A DNA stretch of 15,792 nucleotides from Patescibacteria group bacterium (GCA_018824765.1 JAHJFW010000061.1:1-15792), one strand, 5' to 3'; counted from the first letter of the stretch, positions 5,394-12,144 are shown. A program made the numbers and translations. Notes: generated from the sequence alone by a model not told the origin.

Positions 5394-5765
5394 ATGTCCG
5401 CACATGGCGCATTATTGGCGCGTTATGTTTTCTTAGATTACCTAGGCAGTATTTTGTGGTTTCCGGTTTGGTGGTACACAAAGGGTCTGATGTTGATGGT
5501 TGAAAAAACCCGCCGCTCTTTGAATTACAGGATCAAGAGTTACAGTTTTGCCATCTGGCTGAAAAATTTTTTCGTGCCGATGTACGGACAGTATGACATT
5601 ACCGGCCGGTTTGTCAGCGTTTTTATGCGCTTTGTGATTTTATTGGCGCGGATTGTGGCCTTGGCATCGGAAGCGCTGGTTTATCTGCTCGGACTTTTCG
5701 CCTGGATTGTGGCTCTACCTTTCTTGGTTCTAATGATTTTGCGCAGTTTTGGTTTAAGATTTTAG
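5394..5765 (+). CDS. Small membrane protein preceding the ClpC-like ATPase
   Basis: 123 residues with a first hydrophobic stretch around 7-30 (YVFLDYLGSILWFPVWWYT), a central amphipathic part containing NFFVPMYGQYDITGR, and long hydrophobic segments from about 74 onward (VFMRFVILLARIVALASEAL, VYLLGLFAWIVALPFLVLMIL). I cannot name a function. A small aromatic-rich membrane protein next to a membrane-anchored ClpC-like ATPase seems to be a recurring pair in candidate-phyla genomes; this is from memory. It lies 4 bases before that ATPase and shares its promoter, so the two products probably act together at the membrane. No signal peptide cleavage site is evident. Confidence 0.75.
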   Translation: MSAHGALLARYVFLDYLGSILWFPVWWYTKGLMLMVEKTRRSLNYRIKSYSFAIWLKNFFVPMYGQYDITGRFVSVFMRFVILLARIVALASEALVYLLGLFAWIVALPFLVLMILRSFGLRF

Positions 5766-5769
5766 CCGT

Positions 5770-8484
5770 ATGGATAATCCGGATACAAATACAGCCATTG
5801 TTTGCGCAGCTTGCGGCGGCGACCCGCGCACCTCGGTTGATTGCAAGATGTGCGGCGGCGCCGGCATTGGCGTGGCTTCGCCTGACGGCTTTTTGGTTTG
5901 GAGCGAACCGGTGGACAGTTTTTCCATTGCTTTGAGAAAGCTGAAAATAAAATCGCTCCGCATTTTTCACATCTTCCTTTTGTTTGTCATTTTGTCAGCT
6001 GTGGCGCTACAGGTTTGGAAAGTATTTAATCTTGAAGATGTCAGCACTGCCGCGACTTTGGATTTTTGGAGTTCGGGAGGAGCGGTGGCGGCATTTTTTT
6101 GGTTCGGTTTGCTGGTCGCATGCTTTCTTTTTTTTCATTTCATCGAGTTCAGTTCGGAAGCAAAAAATATTCCGACTTGGCAATTGTCAGGCCTGCGGCT
6201 TGCTGAATACGATGCGGCCGGTGATAAGCGCCGAGAGCACAGTTTTGACATTGCGCCGTATTTTTCCAAAGAAGCAATGGATATTGTCGAGACTGCGTAT
6301 CGCATCACTTCAGATTTGAAACGCACGCAAATAATGCCTGAAATGATTTTTGCCGCGGCGCTGACGACATTGTCCGGCGGAATGGTAATGGCAAGGGTGG
6401 GAATGAATTTCAATAGCATAAAAGAGAAATTGGCCAAGTTGATGCTTGATGCGTCGTCTGCAGGCAGTCCGCCCATCATGCTCTCAAAAGAATCCAAGCG
6501 CACGCTGGCGTTGTCTTATGCGGATGCGAGGCGGGAAAAACGCAAAAATGTCGGCGGTATGGAGTTGTTTTTGCAATCTTTTAAAGACAGCGCAAAAGTG
6601 CAGAGCATGCTTGATGCCGCCGGATTCAGCGCTGAATATGTTTTTCGTGCAGGCGAATGGGTGCGCTTACAGCAGAAATTGCGCGAAGATCATCTGCGTT
6701 TTATCGCTTTGGCGGCTTTAAAACCGAAAACCACGATGAATCGCGCGATGACTGCCGTGCGCACGCCGTTGCTCGACAGGTTTAGCGAGGATTTGACGCT
6801 TTTGGCGCGCAGCGGTTATTTGGCGCCAATGATCGGCCGCGAGCGGGAGTTTGCCGCATTATTGCAAGGTGTTGAGAGCGGACGGCGTTCCGTGGTTTTG
6901 ATCGGCGAGACAGGTGTGGGAAAGAGCGCCATGATGAACGAACTGGCGCGCCGCATGGTTGAGGAAGATGTTCCCACCGAACTTTTCGACCGGCGCTTGG
7001 TGCAGATCAATTTGTCCCAGCTTGTTGCTTCAGGCGAATCCGGTTTGGCAAAAGAGCGTTTGATGGCAATGTTGGACGAAGTTGCAATTTCAGGAAATAT
7101 AATTTTGGCGGTTGACGGCCTTGAGTCTTTAACCGGCGGGAGTGACGGCGGGCCAATGGATTTGGCTGAAATGTTTGCCGCGGAACTGGACAAAGGATAT
7201 TTTATCGCCATTGCCGCCACCACTCCGGCGGCATGGACGCAGTATCTTGAACGTCGGACGCTGGGATCAAAACTTGTGAAAGTAATTGTGTTGTCGCTGT
7301 CAGAAGAGGATACGGTGCGGGTTTTGATGGCAAAGAGCGGCGCGATCGAAGTCAAGAATAAAGTCTTTTTTTCCTATTCGGCTTTGGATAAGGCTGCGTC
7401 GCTGGCTTTGCGCTACATCCATGATACGGCCGCGCCGCAAAACGCTTTGGACATTATCCGCGAAGCCGCGGTGTTGGCGCGGAAAAACCGCGGCGAGAAA
7501 ACTTTTGTGACGGCCGAAGATGTGTCAGCAGTAGTCCATGCGAAAACCAATATTCCTGTTGAGGCTGTCGGCGCTGAAGAATCTGAAAAGCTGTTGAATC
7601 TGGAGAGCCGTTTACATCAGAGGATCATCGGACAGGATGAGGCGGTAACGGCAGTGGCGCAGGCTTTGCGCCGTGCGCGCGCCGAACTGCGGGAAGGCAA
7701 GCGGCCGATCGCCAATTTTCTTTTCTTGGGCCCGACGGGCGTCGGCAAAACCGAGTTATCCAAGGCGCTGGCGGCTGAATATTTCGGCGATGAGAAAATG
7801 ATGGTTAGGCTGGATATGTCGGAATATCAGGATGCGGCTTCGGTGGCGCGCATGATTGGCGCGGCCGGCGATGAACGCGGCGGGCTTTTAACAGAGGCTG
7901 TGCGCAAAAATCCGTTCTCTATCGTTTTGCTGGATGAAATCGAGAAAGCGCACCCCGACATCTTAAATTTGTTCCTTCAGGTCATGGATGACGGCCGTTT
8001 GACAGACGGCATCGGCCGAACCGTGGATTTTACGAATGCCATGGTGATTATGACGTCGAATGCGGCCACGGCATATGTTCAAGCTGAAGTTGCCGCTGGC
8101 ACGCCTTTGCCGCAAATCAGGACGGCGCTTTTGGAGCGCGAATTAAAAGGCATTTTCAGGCCGGAGTTTTTAAACCGTTTTGACGCGATTATCGTGTTTA
8201 AGCCGCTGGCAATGGACGAGGTTGTTCAAATCGCGTGGCTGGAAATCAATAAAATCGCGTCGCGCTTGGAGGATCGCGGTATGGAATTCACGGCTGAAGA
8301 TGAGGCGGTGGAGGCTTTGGCGCACGAGGGCTTCTTTGACCCGTTGTTTGGCGCGCGGCCGTTGAGGCGCGTTATCCAAGATAAGGTGGAAAACGGACTG
8401 GCAGATTTGATTTTGAAGAACGCGGTTGGGAGGGGCGACAAAATCGTGTTAAAGTCTGATGGCGTTTTGGAAGTCCTGCATTAA
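5770..8484 (+). CDS. Membrane-anchored ClpC-like AAA+ unfoldase with N-terminal zinc motif
   Basis: 904 residues. A DnaJ-like zinc motif comes first (CAACGG at 12-17, CKMCGGAG at 25-32), then two transmembrane segments (about 64-87 and 104-126). A Clp_N-like helical region (about 170-330) and two AAA+ modules follow. Module 1 has Walker A GETGVGKS (379-386), but its Walker B reads ILAVDGLESL with Gly 450 where ClpC has the catalytic Glu. Module 2 is intact: Walker A GPTGVGKT (654-661), Walker B LLDEIEKAH (Asp 722, Glu 723), sensor MTSN (Asn 764), arginine finger in LNRF (Arg 803) and sensor-2 GARPLRR (from 861). There is no coiled-coil middle domain. The loop after MTSN that in ClpC carries the ClpP-docking VGF reads AATAYVQAEVAAG here. 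So it is probably an unfoldase or remodeller at the inner membrane, with ClpP partnership doubtful. It follows the small membrane gene by 4 bases. Confidence 0.9.
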   Translation: MDNPDTNTAIVCAACGGDPRTSVDCKMCGGAGIGVASPDGFLVWSEPVDSFSIALRKLKIKSLRIFHIFLLFVILSAVALQVWKVFNLEDVSTAATLDFWSSGGAVAAFFWFGLLVACFLFFHFIEFSSEAKNIPTWQLSGLRLAEYDAAGDKRREHSFDIAPYFSKEAMDIVETAYRITSDLKRTQIMPEMIFAAALTTLSGGMVMARVGMNFNSIKEKLAKLMLDASSAGSPPIMLSKESKRTLALSYADARREKRKNVGGMELFLQSFKDSAKVQSMLDAAGFSAEYVFRAGEWVRLQQKLREDHLRFIALAALKPKTTMNRAMTAVRTPLLDRFSEDLTLLARSGYLAPMIGREREFAALLQGVESGRRSVVLIGETGVGKSAMMNELARRMVEEDVPTELFDRRLVQINLSQLVASGESGLAKERLMAMLDEVAISGNIILAVDGLESLTGGSDGGPMDLAEMFAAELDKGYFIAIAATTPAAWTQYLERRTLGSKLVKVIVLSLSEEDTVRVLMAKSGAIEVKNKVFFSYSALDKAASLALRYIHDTAAPQNALDIIREAAVLARKNRGEKTFVTAEDVSAVVHAKTNIPVEAVGAEESEKLLNLESRLHQRIIGQDEAVTAVAQALRRARAELREGKRPIANFLFLGPTGVGKTELSKALAAEYFGDEKMMVRLDMSEYQDAASVARMIGAAGDERGGLLTEAVRKNPFSIVLLDEIEKAHPDILNLFLQVMDDGRLTDGIGRTVDFTNAMVIMTSNAATAYVQAEVAAGTPLPQIRTALLERELKGIFRPEFLNRFDAIIVFKPLAMDEVVQIAWLEINKIASRLEDRGMEFTAEDEAVEALAHEGFFDPLFGARPLRRVIQDKVENGLADLILKNAVGRGDKIVLKSDGVLEVLH

Positions 8485-8492
8485 TAGTTCGA

Positions 8493-8556
8493 AAGTCCTG
8501 GGTCTTGGGTCCTATGTCCTGCGTTTTCCCGGCCTAGATTCCATATTCCAGATTCT
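8493..8556 (+). repeat. Word repeats between the ClpC-like and WecA-like genes
   Basis: The 77-base gap holds AAGTCCT, GGGTCTT, GGGTCCT and ATGTCCT in succession, then GATTCCATATTCCAGATTC, itself three variants of one ATTCC word. The same word types recur at 13618-13643 (GTCCT) and 5248-5266 (GATTCCAG). No promoter is clear, so the WecA-like gene may be read from the ClpC transcript. Confidence 0.6.
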
Positions 8557-8561
8557 TTTTT

Positions 8562-9641
8562 ATGGACAGGCAGATTATTGCAACCGGCGTATTTGTAGTG
8601 GCGGCGATGACCGCTATTTTGTCATTTTTTCTGTCTTTTGTGAGTGCGCGTTTGGCGCGGCGTTTGGGCGCACTTGACCAGCCGGACGGTGATAGGAAAA
8701 TCCACGTAAAACCAACACCGCTTTTTGGCGGAACCGGCGTTGCGGTCAGTATTTTAGCGGCGGTTGTTTTGTTGTATGTGAATGGATTACTGCAAAATAT
8801 CAGCGCGCGGCAAGTGTTGGGTTTTGCTATTGCCGTTTTAATTTTATTGATCGGTGGTATTACGGATGATAAGCGCGCCCGTCCACCGTTATTGCAGATA
8901 ATTTTTCCGATTTTGGCGGCTACGGTCGTGATAATTTCCGGCACTGGCATCCAGCAGGTTACCAACTTATCGGCTGGCGGCGGTTTTTCCTTGGTGTGGT
9001 GGAAATCCCCGGCATTTATCACTTCGCACTACGCGATCTCACTACCGGCAGATTTGATTACTTTGTTGTGGCTTTTGTTCGCAACTTATGCCACCAAACT
9101 GCTCGACGGTTTGGACGGCTTGGTGGCGGGAATTGCCGTGATAGGTTCGGCCATGGTGGGTGCGTTGACATTGTCGCCGGCGTATTTTCAGCCGGCTGTC
9201 GCGCTTTTAAGCGGCGGCATCGGAGGCGCATTTTTGGGATTTTTGCCGCGTAACATCAATCCGGCCAAGCAGTTTTTAGGCGAGGCGGGAAGCACTTTGG
9301 CCGGATTTTCTTTGGGATTTTTGGCAATCGTTTCAAGCGCCAAGGTTGCGATCGCGCTTTCGGTTTTGGCCATACCTTTGGCAGATGCCGCGTTTGTGGT
9401 GCTTGGCAGGTTGCGCCGCGGGGTTTCGCCGTGGAAAGGCGATGCGACGCATTTGCATTTCCGTTTGCTGCAATCCGGCATTCCGCACGGCACAACGGTT
9501 GTGCTTTTATGGGGAGCGTGCCTTTCCGCCGGAGTAATCGCTTTGAGCTTGCAGACCAGAGGAAAAATTTTTCTTGTGGCGACATTGGCAGTGGCAACGG
9601 CAATGTCCTCGTGGTTGATCGGACGTTACGGAAAACGATAA
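8562..9641 (+). CDS. WecA/MraY-type polyprenyl-phosphate sugar-1-phosphate transferase
   Basis: A polytopic inner-membrane enzyme of the glycosyltransferase-4 (MraY/WecA/TagO) superfamily, which loads a UDP-sugar phosphate onto undecaprenyl phosphate to start a cell-surface glycan. The 359 residues contain about ten hydrophobic helices. Family motifs are RKIHVKPTPLFGG (47-59, substrate loop), GGITDDKRARPP (98-109, the Mg-binding DD), YATKLLDGLDGL (usually NxxNxxDGLDGL), FLPRNINPAKQFLGEAGS (usual end MGDTGS) and ATHLHFRLL (usual HLHHRLL). Thus several normally invariant positions are changed: Asn to Lys or Thr, GDTGS to GEAGS, HHR to HFR. The WecA/TagO branch fits better than MraY because of the HLH-type last motif. 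The sugar cannot be told from sequence. A DUF192 gene follows 4 bases later. Confidence 0.85.
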   Translation: MDRQIIATGVFVVAAMTAILSFFLSFVSARLARRLGALDQPDGDRKIHVKPTPLFGGTGVAVSILAAVVLLYVNGLLQNISARQVLGFAIAVLILLIGGITDDKRARPPLLQIIFPILAATVVIISGTGIQQVTNLSAGGGFSLVWWKSPAFITSHYAISLPADLITLLWLLFATYATKLLDGLDGLVAGIAVIGSAMVGALTLSPAYFQPAVALLSGGIGGAFLGFLPRNINPAKQFLGEAGSTLAGFSLGFLAIVSSAKVAIALSVLAIPLADAAFVVLGRLRRGVSPWKGDATHLHFRLLQSGIPHGTTVVLLWGACLSAGVIALSLQTRGKIFLVATLAVATAMSSWLIGRYGKR

Positions 9642-9645
9642 TACT

Positions 9646-10110
9646 ATGGCGCTTGCTTTGAGGCGAAAAATAATTGCTTTAGCTTGCGTGCTTGCCGCAA
9701 CTGCCGGCTTCGCAGTTGCATTGGCGGCTTTTTCGAAAAGCCCACAGCCGGAAAAAACGGCAATCGTGGATTTGACGGATTGGCAACTGGAAATTGCATC
9801 CACAGACGCAGCCCGCAAGCAGGGACTTGGAGGCCGCAGTCCGCTTGCACCGAAAAACGGCATGCTTTTTGTATTTGATGAAGCCGGTTTTTATCCTTTT
9901 TGGATGAAGGATATGACATTTGCTTTGGATATTGTATGGGTAAATGGAAATAAGGTGGTTGAAGTCGCCAGCCTCGAACCGCCGTTGGTGACGAATCCGA
10001 ATCCGGCCGCGCATATCCCAACGCATCGGGCTGACTCTGTATTGGAAATTAATGCCGGGCAGGCGAGTGCGCTAGGCTTAACCCCCGGGATTTTCGTTAT
10101 TCTTCCATAG
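9646..10110 (+). CDS. DUF192-family exported protein
   Basis: 154 residues. A basic start and hydrophobic segment (about 7-29, KIIALACVLAATAGFAVALAAF) indicate a signal peptide or anchor, followed by a complete DUF192 domain: ARKQGLGGRSPLAPKNGMLFVF (56-77), FWMKDMTFALDIVWVNG (87-103), P and A-rich turn, then SVLEINAGQASALGL near the C-terminus. DUF192 proteins are small secreted beta-rich proteins with no established biochemical role. The gene begins 4 bases after the WecA-like stop and is presumably cotranscribed. Its TAG stop touches the first copy of the 41-bp repeat. No Shine-Dalgarno is visible. Confidence 0.9.
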   Translation: MALALRRKIIALACVLAATAGFAVALAAFSKSPQPEKTAIVDLTDWQLEIASTDAARKQGLGGRSPLAPKNGMLFVFDEAGFYPFWMKDMTFALDIVWVNGNKVVEVASLEPPLVTNPNPAAHIPTHRADSVLEINAGQASALGLTPGIFVILP

Positions 10111-10150
10111 TTTCCGACGTTCAACATCCGACGTTGAACGTCGGAGGATT
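10110..10150 (+). repeat. 41-bp palindromic direct repeat, left copy
   Basis: Identical over 41 bases to 10648-10688. It contains the inverted repeat TCCGACGTTCAA (10113-10124) / TTGAACGTCGGA (10134-10145) with a 9-base loop. The loop repeats the first half of the arm, giving three CGACGTT/AACGTCG words. It begins on the last base of the DUF192 stop codon and could end that transcript's stable part. Confidence 0.9.
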
Positions 10151-10167
10151 TATGGAGTAAATCAGCC

Positions 10168-10198
10168 TTGACAAGGAGGGTGATTTGTGGTATATAAT
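10168..10198 (+). promoter_or_regulatory. Strong promoter of the 95-residue protein gene
   Basis: -35 TTGACA (10168-10173, full consensus) and TATATAAT (10191-10198). The spacer is 17 bases to TATATA or 19 to TATAAT. With a full-consensus -35 and a TATAAT within the -10 region, it is among the strongest promoters in the window. The transcript start should be near 10204. Confidence 0.8.
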
Positions 10199-10206
10199 CA
10201 GCAATT

Positions 10207-10293
10207 CCTGATCGGATGGTCAGGTGGTTCCGTTGTAAACGGGGCAACGATGTGAGGCGGTTGCATCAACCAAACCGTCATTTCCAATAGGAG
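10207..10293 (+). promoter_or_regulatory. Structured leader RNA with three hairpins and a Shine-Dalgarno
   Basis: Three successive stems are seen. CCTGATC/GGTCAGG (10207-10213 with 10218-10224) has a GGAT loop. GTTCCGTT/AACGGGGC (10227-10234 with 10238-10245, two G-U pairs) has a GTA loop. GGTTG/CAACC (10259-10263 with 10267-10271) has a CAT loop. CGGTT (10258-10262) could instead pair with AACCG (10273-10277), giving two exclusive forms near the ribosome binding site AGGAG (10289-10293), which is 8 bases before the ATG. It matches no riboswitch class I can recognise. Confidence 0.5.
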
Positions 10294-10301
10294 TTAGTCG
10301 G

Positions 10302-10589
10302 ATGACTACTCAACAAGCCCGTGTCCAGATCGTGGACGGTCCCAGCAAGTGGGACTTAATGCTCGCGCTGTTCGACTCGTCCAATGCGTCGCCGCGCGCT
10401 GTCAATTTCAAAATCGATGCCGCCGGCAAGCCGCAAAGCTTCGTAGTCTTCATCTCCAGCGTAGAACGCGAGGATGGAAGCGGCGAGAGCTGGAACATCA
10501 ATGGCCGCACCGCCGGCAATCAAGCCGTTTGTGTGTACTTCTCTACGAAGAACAGGTGCGGCAGCCTCAGTCTGGAGAAGCGTAACTAG
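10302..10589 (+). CDS. Small protein of unknown family, probably highly expressed, in a repeat-flanked cassette
   Basis: 95 residues with no transmembrane segment or signal peptide. A helical N-terminal part (PSKWDLMLALFDSS, 14-27) is followed by alternating polar/hydrophobic stretches that suggest a small beta-sheet domain: VNFKI, SFVVFISSVERE, SWNINGRT, AVCVYFST, GSLSLEK. Two cysteines are at 77 and 86. I do not recognise a family or function. Codon use differs from the neighbours: all five Phe codons are TTC and all four Ile codons are ATC, while the ClpC-like gene uses mostly TTT. Such use, with a consensus promoter, a good AGGAG site and a strong terminator, points to high expression or a foreign origin. 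It sits alone between two identical 41-bp repeats. Confidence 0.85.
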   Translation: MTTQQARVQIVDGPSKWDLMLALFDSSNASPRAVNFKIDAAGKPQSFVVFISSVEREDGSGESWNINGRTAGNQAVCVYFSTKNRCGSLSLEKRN

Positions 10590-10602
10590 CCAGACAGAAA
10601 CA

Positions 10603-10639
10603 AACCCCCGTCAGCCAAACTCGGCTGGTGGGGGTTTTT
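10603..10639 (+). terminator. Strong intrinsic terminator of the small-gene cassette
   Basis: AACCCCCGTCAGCC (10603-10616), loop AAACTC, GGCTGGTGGGGGTT (10623-10636): a 14-bp stem with two G-U pairs in the middle, running into TTTTT. It follows the small gene's stop by 13 bases. Read on the other strand it also has a T-rich exit and may stop galU transcripts. Confidence 0.92.
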
Positions 10640-10647
10640 GATATACG

Positions 10648-10688
10648 GTTTCCGACGTTCAACATCCGACGTTGAACGTCGGAGGATT
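10648..10688 (+). repeat. 41-bp palindromic direct repeat, right copy
   Basis: Identical to 10110-10150, starting 538 bases after the first copy and 8 bases after the cassette terminator. Arms TCCGACGTTCAA (10651-10662) and TTGAACGTCGGA (10672-10683). It lies 43 bases beyond the galU stop. Confidence 0.9.
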
Positions 10689-10731
10689 GTTTGATCTCTG
10701 GTTACTGGCACCCGAATATCTACATCATCTC

Positions 10732-11541
10732 TTAGAAGCCGGGGTTTTGGGTTAGAAAATTTTTAATTTCGTCGTGGGTTTCAGGATGGCGCAGTCCGGC
10801 CGCCAGATTTGTTTTCAGCCAACCGGCTTTATTGCCGGTGTCGTTATATTCGCCCGCGAGTTCCAGTGCATAAAACGGACGCTGTTTCATCAGTTCCGAA
10901 AATCCATCCGTGAGCTTGTATTCGTCATTTCCTTGCGGATGCACGCGCCTGATGGCGTCAAAAATGTCCGGTGTCATTACATATGATCCGATTGAAGCCA
11001 GCCTTGACCGCACCTGCGGACCCGGCTTTTCATGGAAGCCTTTGACCTCAACGGCATTTGCGTCCGCAGTTTCGCCGGGCAAAATAATCCCGTATCTTCG
11101 AGTGCCTGCGTCATCGGTTTGAATTGCGCCCAAGATAGGATGACCAACAACTTGGAAGGTTTCGATTAATTGCAGCAATCTGGGCTTGGTATGAAAAAAA
11201 AGTTCGTCAGCATATAAAATCGCGAATGGCTCATTATCTATTTCCTTTTCAGCGTTTAAAACAGGAGTCGCTGTTCCATAGCGGCCGTCTTGCAAAATGA
11301 AAATCAGCTCCGCTTGCAGGTCAGGCAAGGATTCGAGGTATTCGCGCAGCAGGTGTTTTTTTTCGGAAATGATGAAGATGATTTTTTCAATTCCCGAGGA
11401 CACGGCCTCTTCAACCAGATATTTAATAACTGGTTTATCCACAATCGGCATCATTTCTTTTGGCACGTATTTTGAATACGGATATAAACGCGTACCATTG
11501 CCGGCAACCGGGATGACGGCTTTTTTTATCGAGAATTGCAT
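10732..11541 (-). CDS. galU: UTP--glucose-1-phosphate uridylyltransferase
   Basis: Makes UDP-glucose from UTP and glucose-1-phosphate, the sugar donor for surface glycans. From the ATG at 11541 the product is 269 residues. The nucleotide-binding signature VAGNGTRLYP (12-21) is followed by PKEMMPIVDKPVIKYLVEEA (27-46), the sugar-phosphate and dimer region typical of bacterial GalU. YADELFF, TDDAGTRRYGII, VKGFHEKPG and ASIGSYVMTPDIFD follow in the family order. A Mg-binding Asp is expected in YADEL. A longer reading would start 12 bases upstream at another ATG, but a -10 box covers that codon, so the start MQFSIKKAV is preferred. It is transcribed divergently from rplU. The WecA-like enzyme nearby may use a related UDP-sugar pool. 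Confidence 0.94.
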   Translation of the reverse strand: MQFSIKKAVIPVAGNGTRLYPYSKYVPKEMMPIVDKPVIKYLVEEAVSSGIEKIIFIISEKKHLLREYLESLPDLQAELIFILQDGRYGTATPVLNAEKEIDNEPFAILYADELFFHTKPRLLQLIETFQVVGHPILGAIQTDDAGTRRYGIILPGETADANAVEVKGFHEKPGPQVRSRLASIGSYVMTPDIFDAIRRVHPQGNDEYKLTDGFSELMKQRPFYALELAGEYNDTGNKAGWLKTNLAAGLRHPETHDEIKNFLTQNPGF

Positions 11542-11548
11542 GGTTTTA

Positions 11549-11554
11549 AGCATA
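11549..11554 (-). promoter_or_regulatory. -10 box of galU, leaderless
   Basis: TATGCT on the minus strand ends 7 bases before the ATG at 11541. A weak -35 TTTTCA (11572-11577) lies 17 bases upstream. The transcript should begin at or within a base or two of the ATG. Confidence 0.5.
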
Positions 11555-11628
11555 GCGTATTATTAACCCTCTGAAAAACGACTCTTCACAGGCGGCCATA
11601 CTCTTGTTTTTCAAAACCGTGTCGATAC

Positions 11629-11657
11629 TTGACAGTCAGTGAAGCTCAGCGTAATCT
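11629..11657 (+). promoter_or_regulatory. Promoter of rplU
   Basis: -35 TTGACA (11629-11634), a 17-base spacer, and -10 TAATCT (11652-11657). The transcript start near 11664 leaves only about 6 bases before the ATG at 11671, or about 15 before the ATG at 11680, with no Shine-Dalgarno in either case. Confidence 0.8.
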
Positions 11658-11679
11658 TGCGGCAACTTAAATGAATACT

Positions 11680-11988
11680 ATGATCGCAGTTATTTCAACC
11701 GGCGGCAAACAATACGTCGTAAAAGAAGGAGAAGAGCTAAAAGTGGAAAAGCTTGAGGCGGAACAAGGGGCGCAGGTCTCTTTTGAGGTTATGCTTGTGG
11801 CTGAAGAGGACGGTTCCAAAGTCGAGATCGGGTCGCCGTTTTTGGATAAAAAAGTGACGGCCGAGGTAATGGAACAGGGCCGGGCGCGCAAAGTTTCAGT
11901 CGTGAAATTCAAGCCTAAAGTGCGCTATAAAAAACGCGTAGGCCACCGCCAAGCGTACACTAAAGTGAAAATAAATAAGATTGGATAG
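11680..11988 (+). CDS. rplU: Large ribosomal subunit protein bL21
   Basis: bL21 binds domain II of 23S rRNA in the large subunit. From the ATG at 11680 it has 102 residues, the normal bL21 length. It opens with MIAVISTGGKQYVV, matching the M-Y-A-V-x-x-(T/S)GGKQ start of the family, and ends in the basic, RNA-binding region VVKFKPKVRYKKRVGHRQ with the C-terminal TKVKINKI. An in-frame ATG at 11671 adds only MNT and cannot be excluded. rplU is often followed by rpmA (bL27), but no bL27 gene follows here. The last codons and stop are built into a perfect palindrome that probably ends transcription. Confidence 0.96.
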   Translation: MIAVISTGGKQYVVKEGEELKVEKLEAEQGAQVSFEVMLVAEEDGSKVEIGSPFLDKKVTAEVMEQGRARKVSVVKFKPKVRYKKRVGHRQAYTKVKINKIG

Positions 11989-12008
11989 TCCAATCTTATT
12001 TATTTTCA
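11966..12008 (+). terminator. Perfect 20-bp inverted repeat with the rplU stop codon as its loop
   Basis: Arms 11966-11985 and 11989-12008 are fully complementary (TGAAAATAAATAAGATTGGA and its complement), and the 3-base loop TAG (11986-11988) is the rplU stop codon. The right arm is U-rich (CTTATTTATTTT), so it can act as an intrinsic terminator overlapping the gene end, and because of its symmetry it can work in both directions. Confidence 0.85.
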
Positions 12009-12031
12009 TCCTGAGCGAAGCCGAAGGATCT
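12009..12031. repeat. CCTGAGCGAAGCCGAAGGAT repeat element
   Basis: TCCTGAGCGAAGCCGAAGGAT with end inverted repeat ATCCT/AGGAT. Related fragments occur at 5146-5158 (CCTGAGTGAAGTC) and, inverted, at 5210-5226 (TCCTTCGACAAGCTCAG). It belongs to a type of short interspersed repeat that is common between genes in many metagenome-derived genomes. Confidence 0.6.
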
Positions 12032-12041
12032 CATCAAGACG

Positions 12042-12066
12042 AAAATCGGCTAATGGCCGATTTTTT
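12042..12066 (+). terminator. Second intrinsic terminator downstream of rplU
   Basis: AAAATCGGC (12042-12050), loop TAATG, GCCGATTTT (12056-12064), continuing to six Ts. It lies 54 bases after the rplU stop and backs up the palindrome at the gene end. Confidence 0.8.
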
Positions 12067-12080
12067 ATGTGGATTTTGAA

Positions 12081-12115
12081 AATAAAAAAGCGGTTTTGGC
12101 GTTGGCGAAAACCGC
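12081..12115 (-). terminator. Intrinsic terminator of the dnaB-ebfC-recR-zinc ribbon block
   Basis: Read on the minus strand: GCGGTTTT, a 10-base loop, AAAACCGC, then TTTTTTATT. It lies about 30 bases beyond the stop of the zinc-ribbon gene, the last minus-strand gene. Confidence 0.82.
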
Positions 12116-12144
12116 GGAGGGAGGGGACTCGGAACCTCGGCTGC

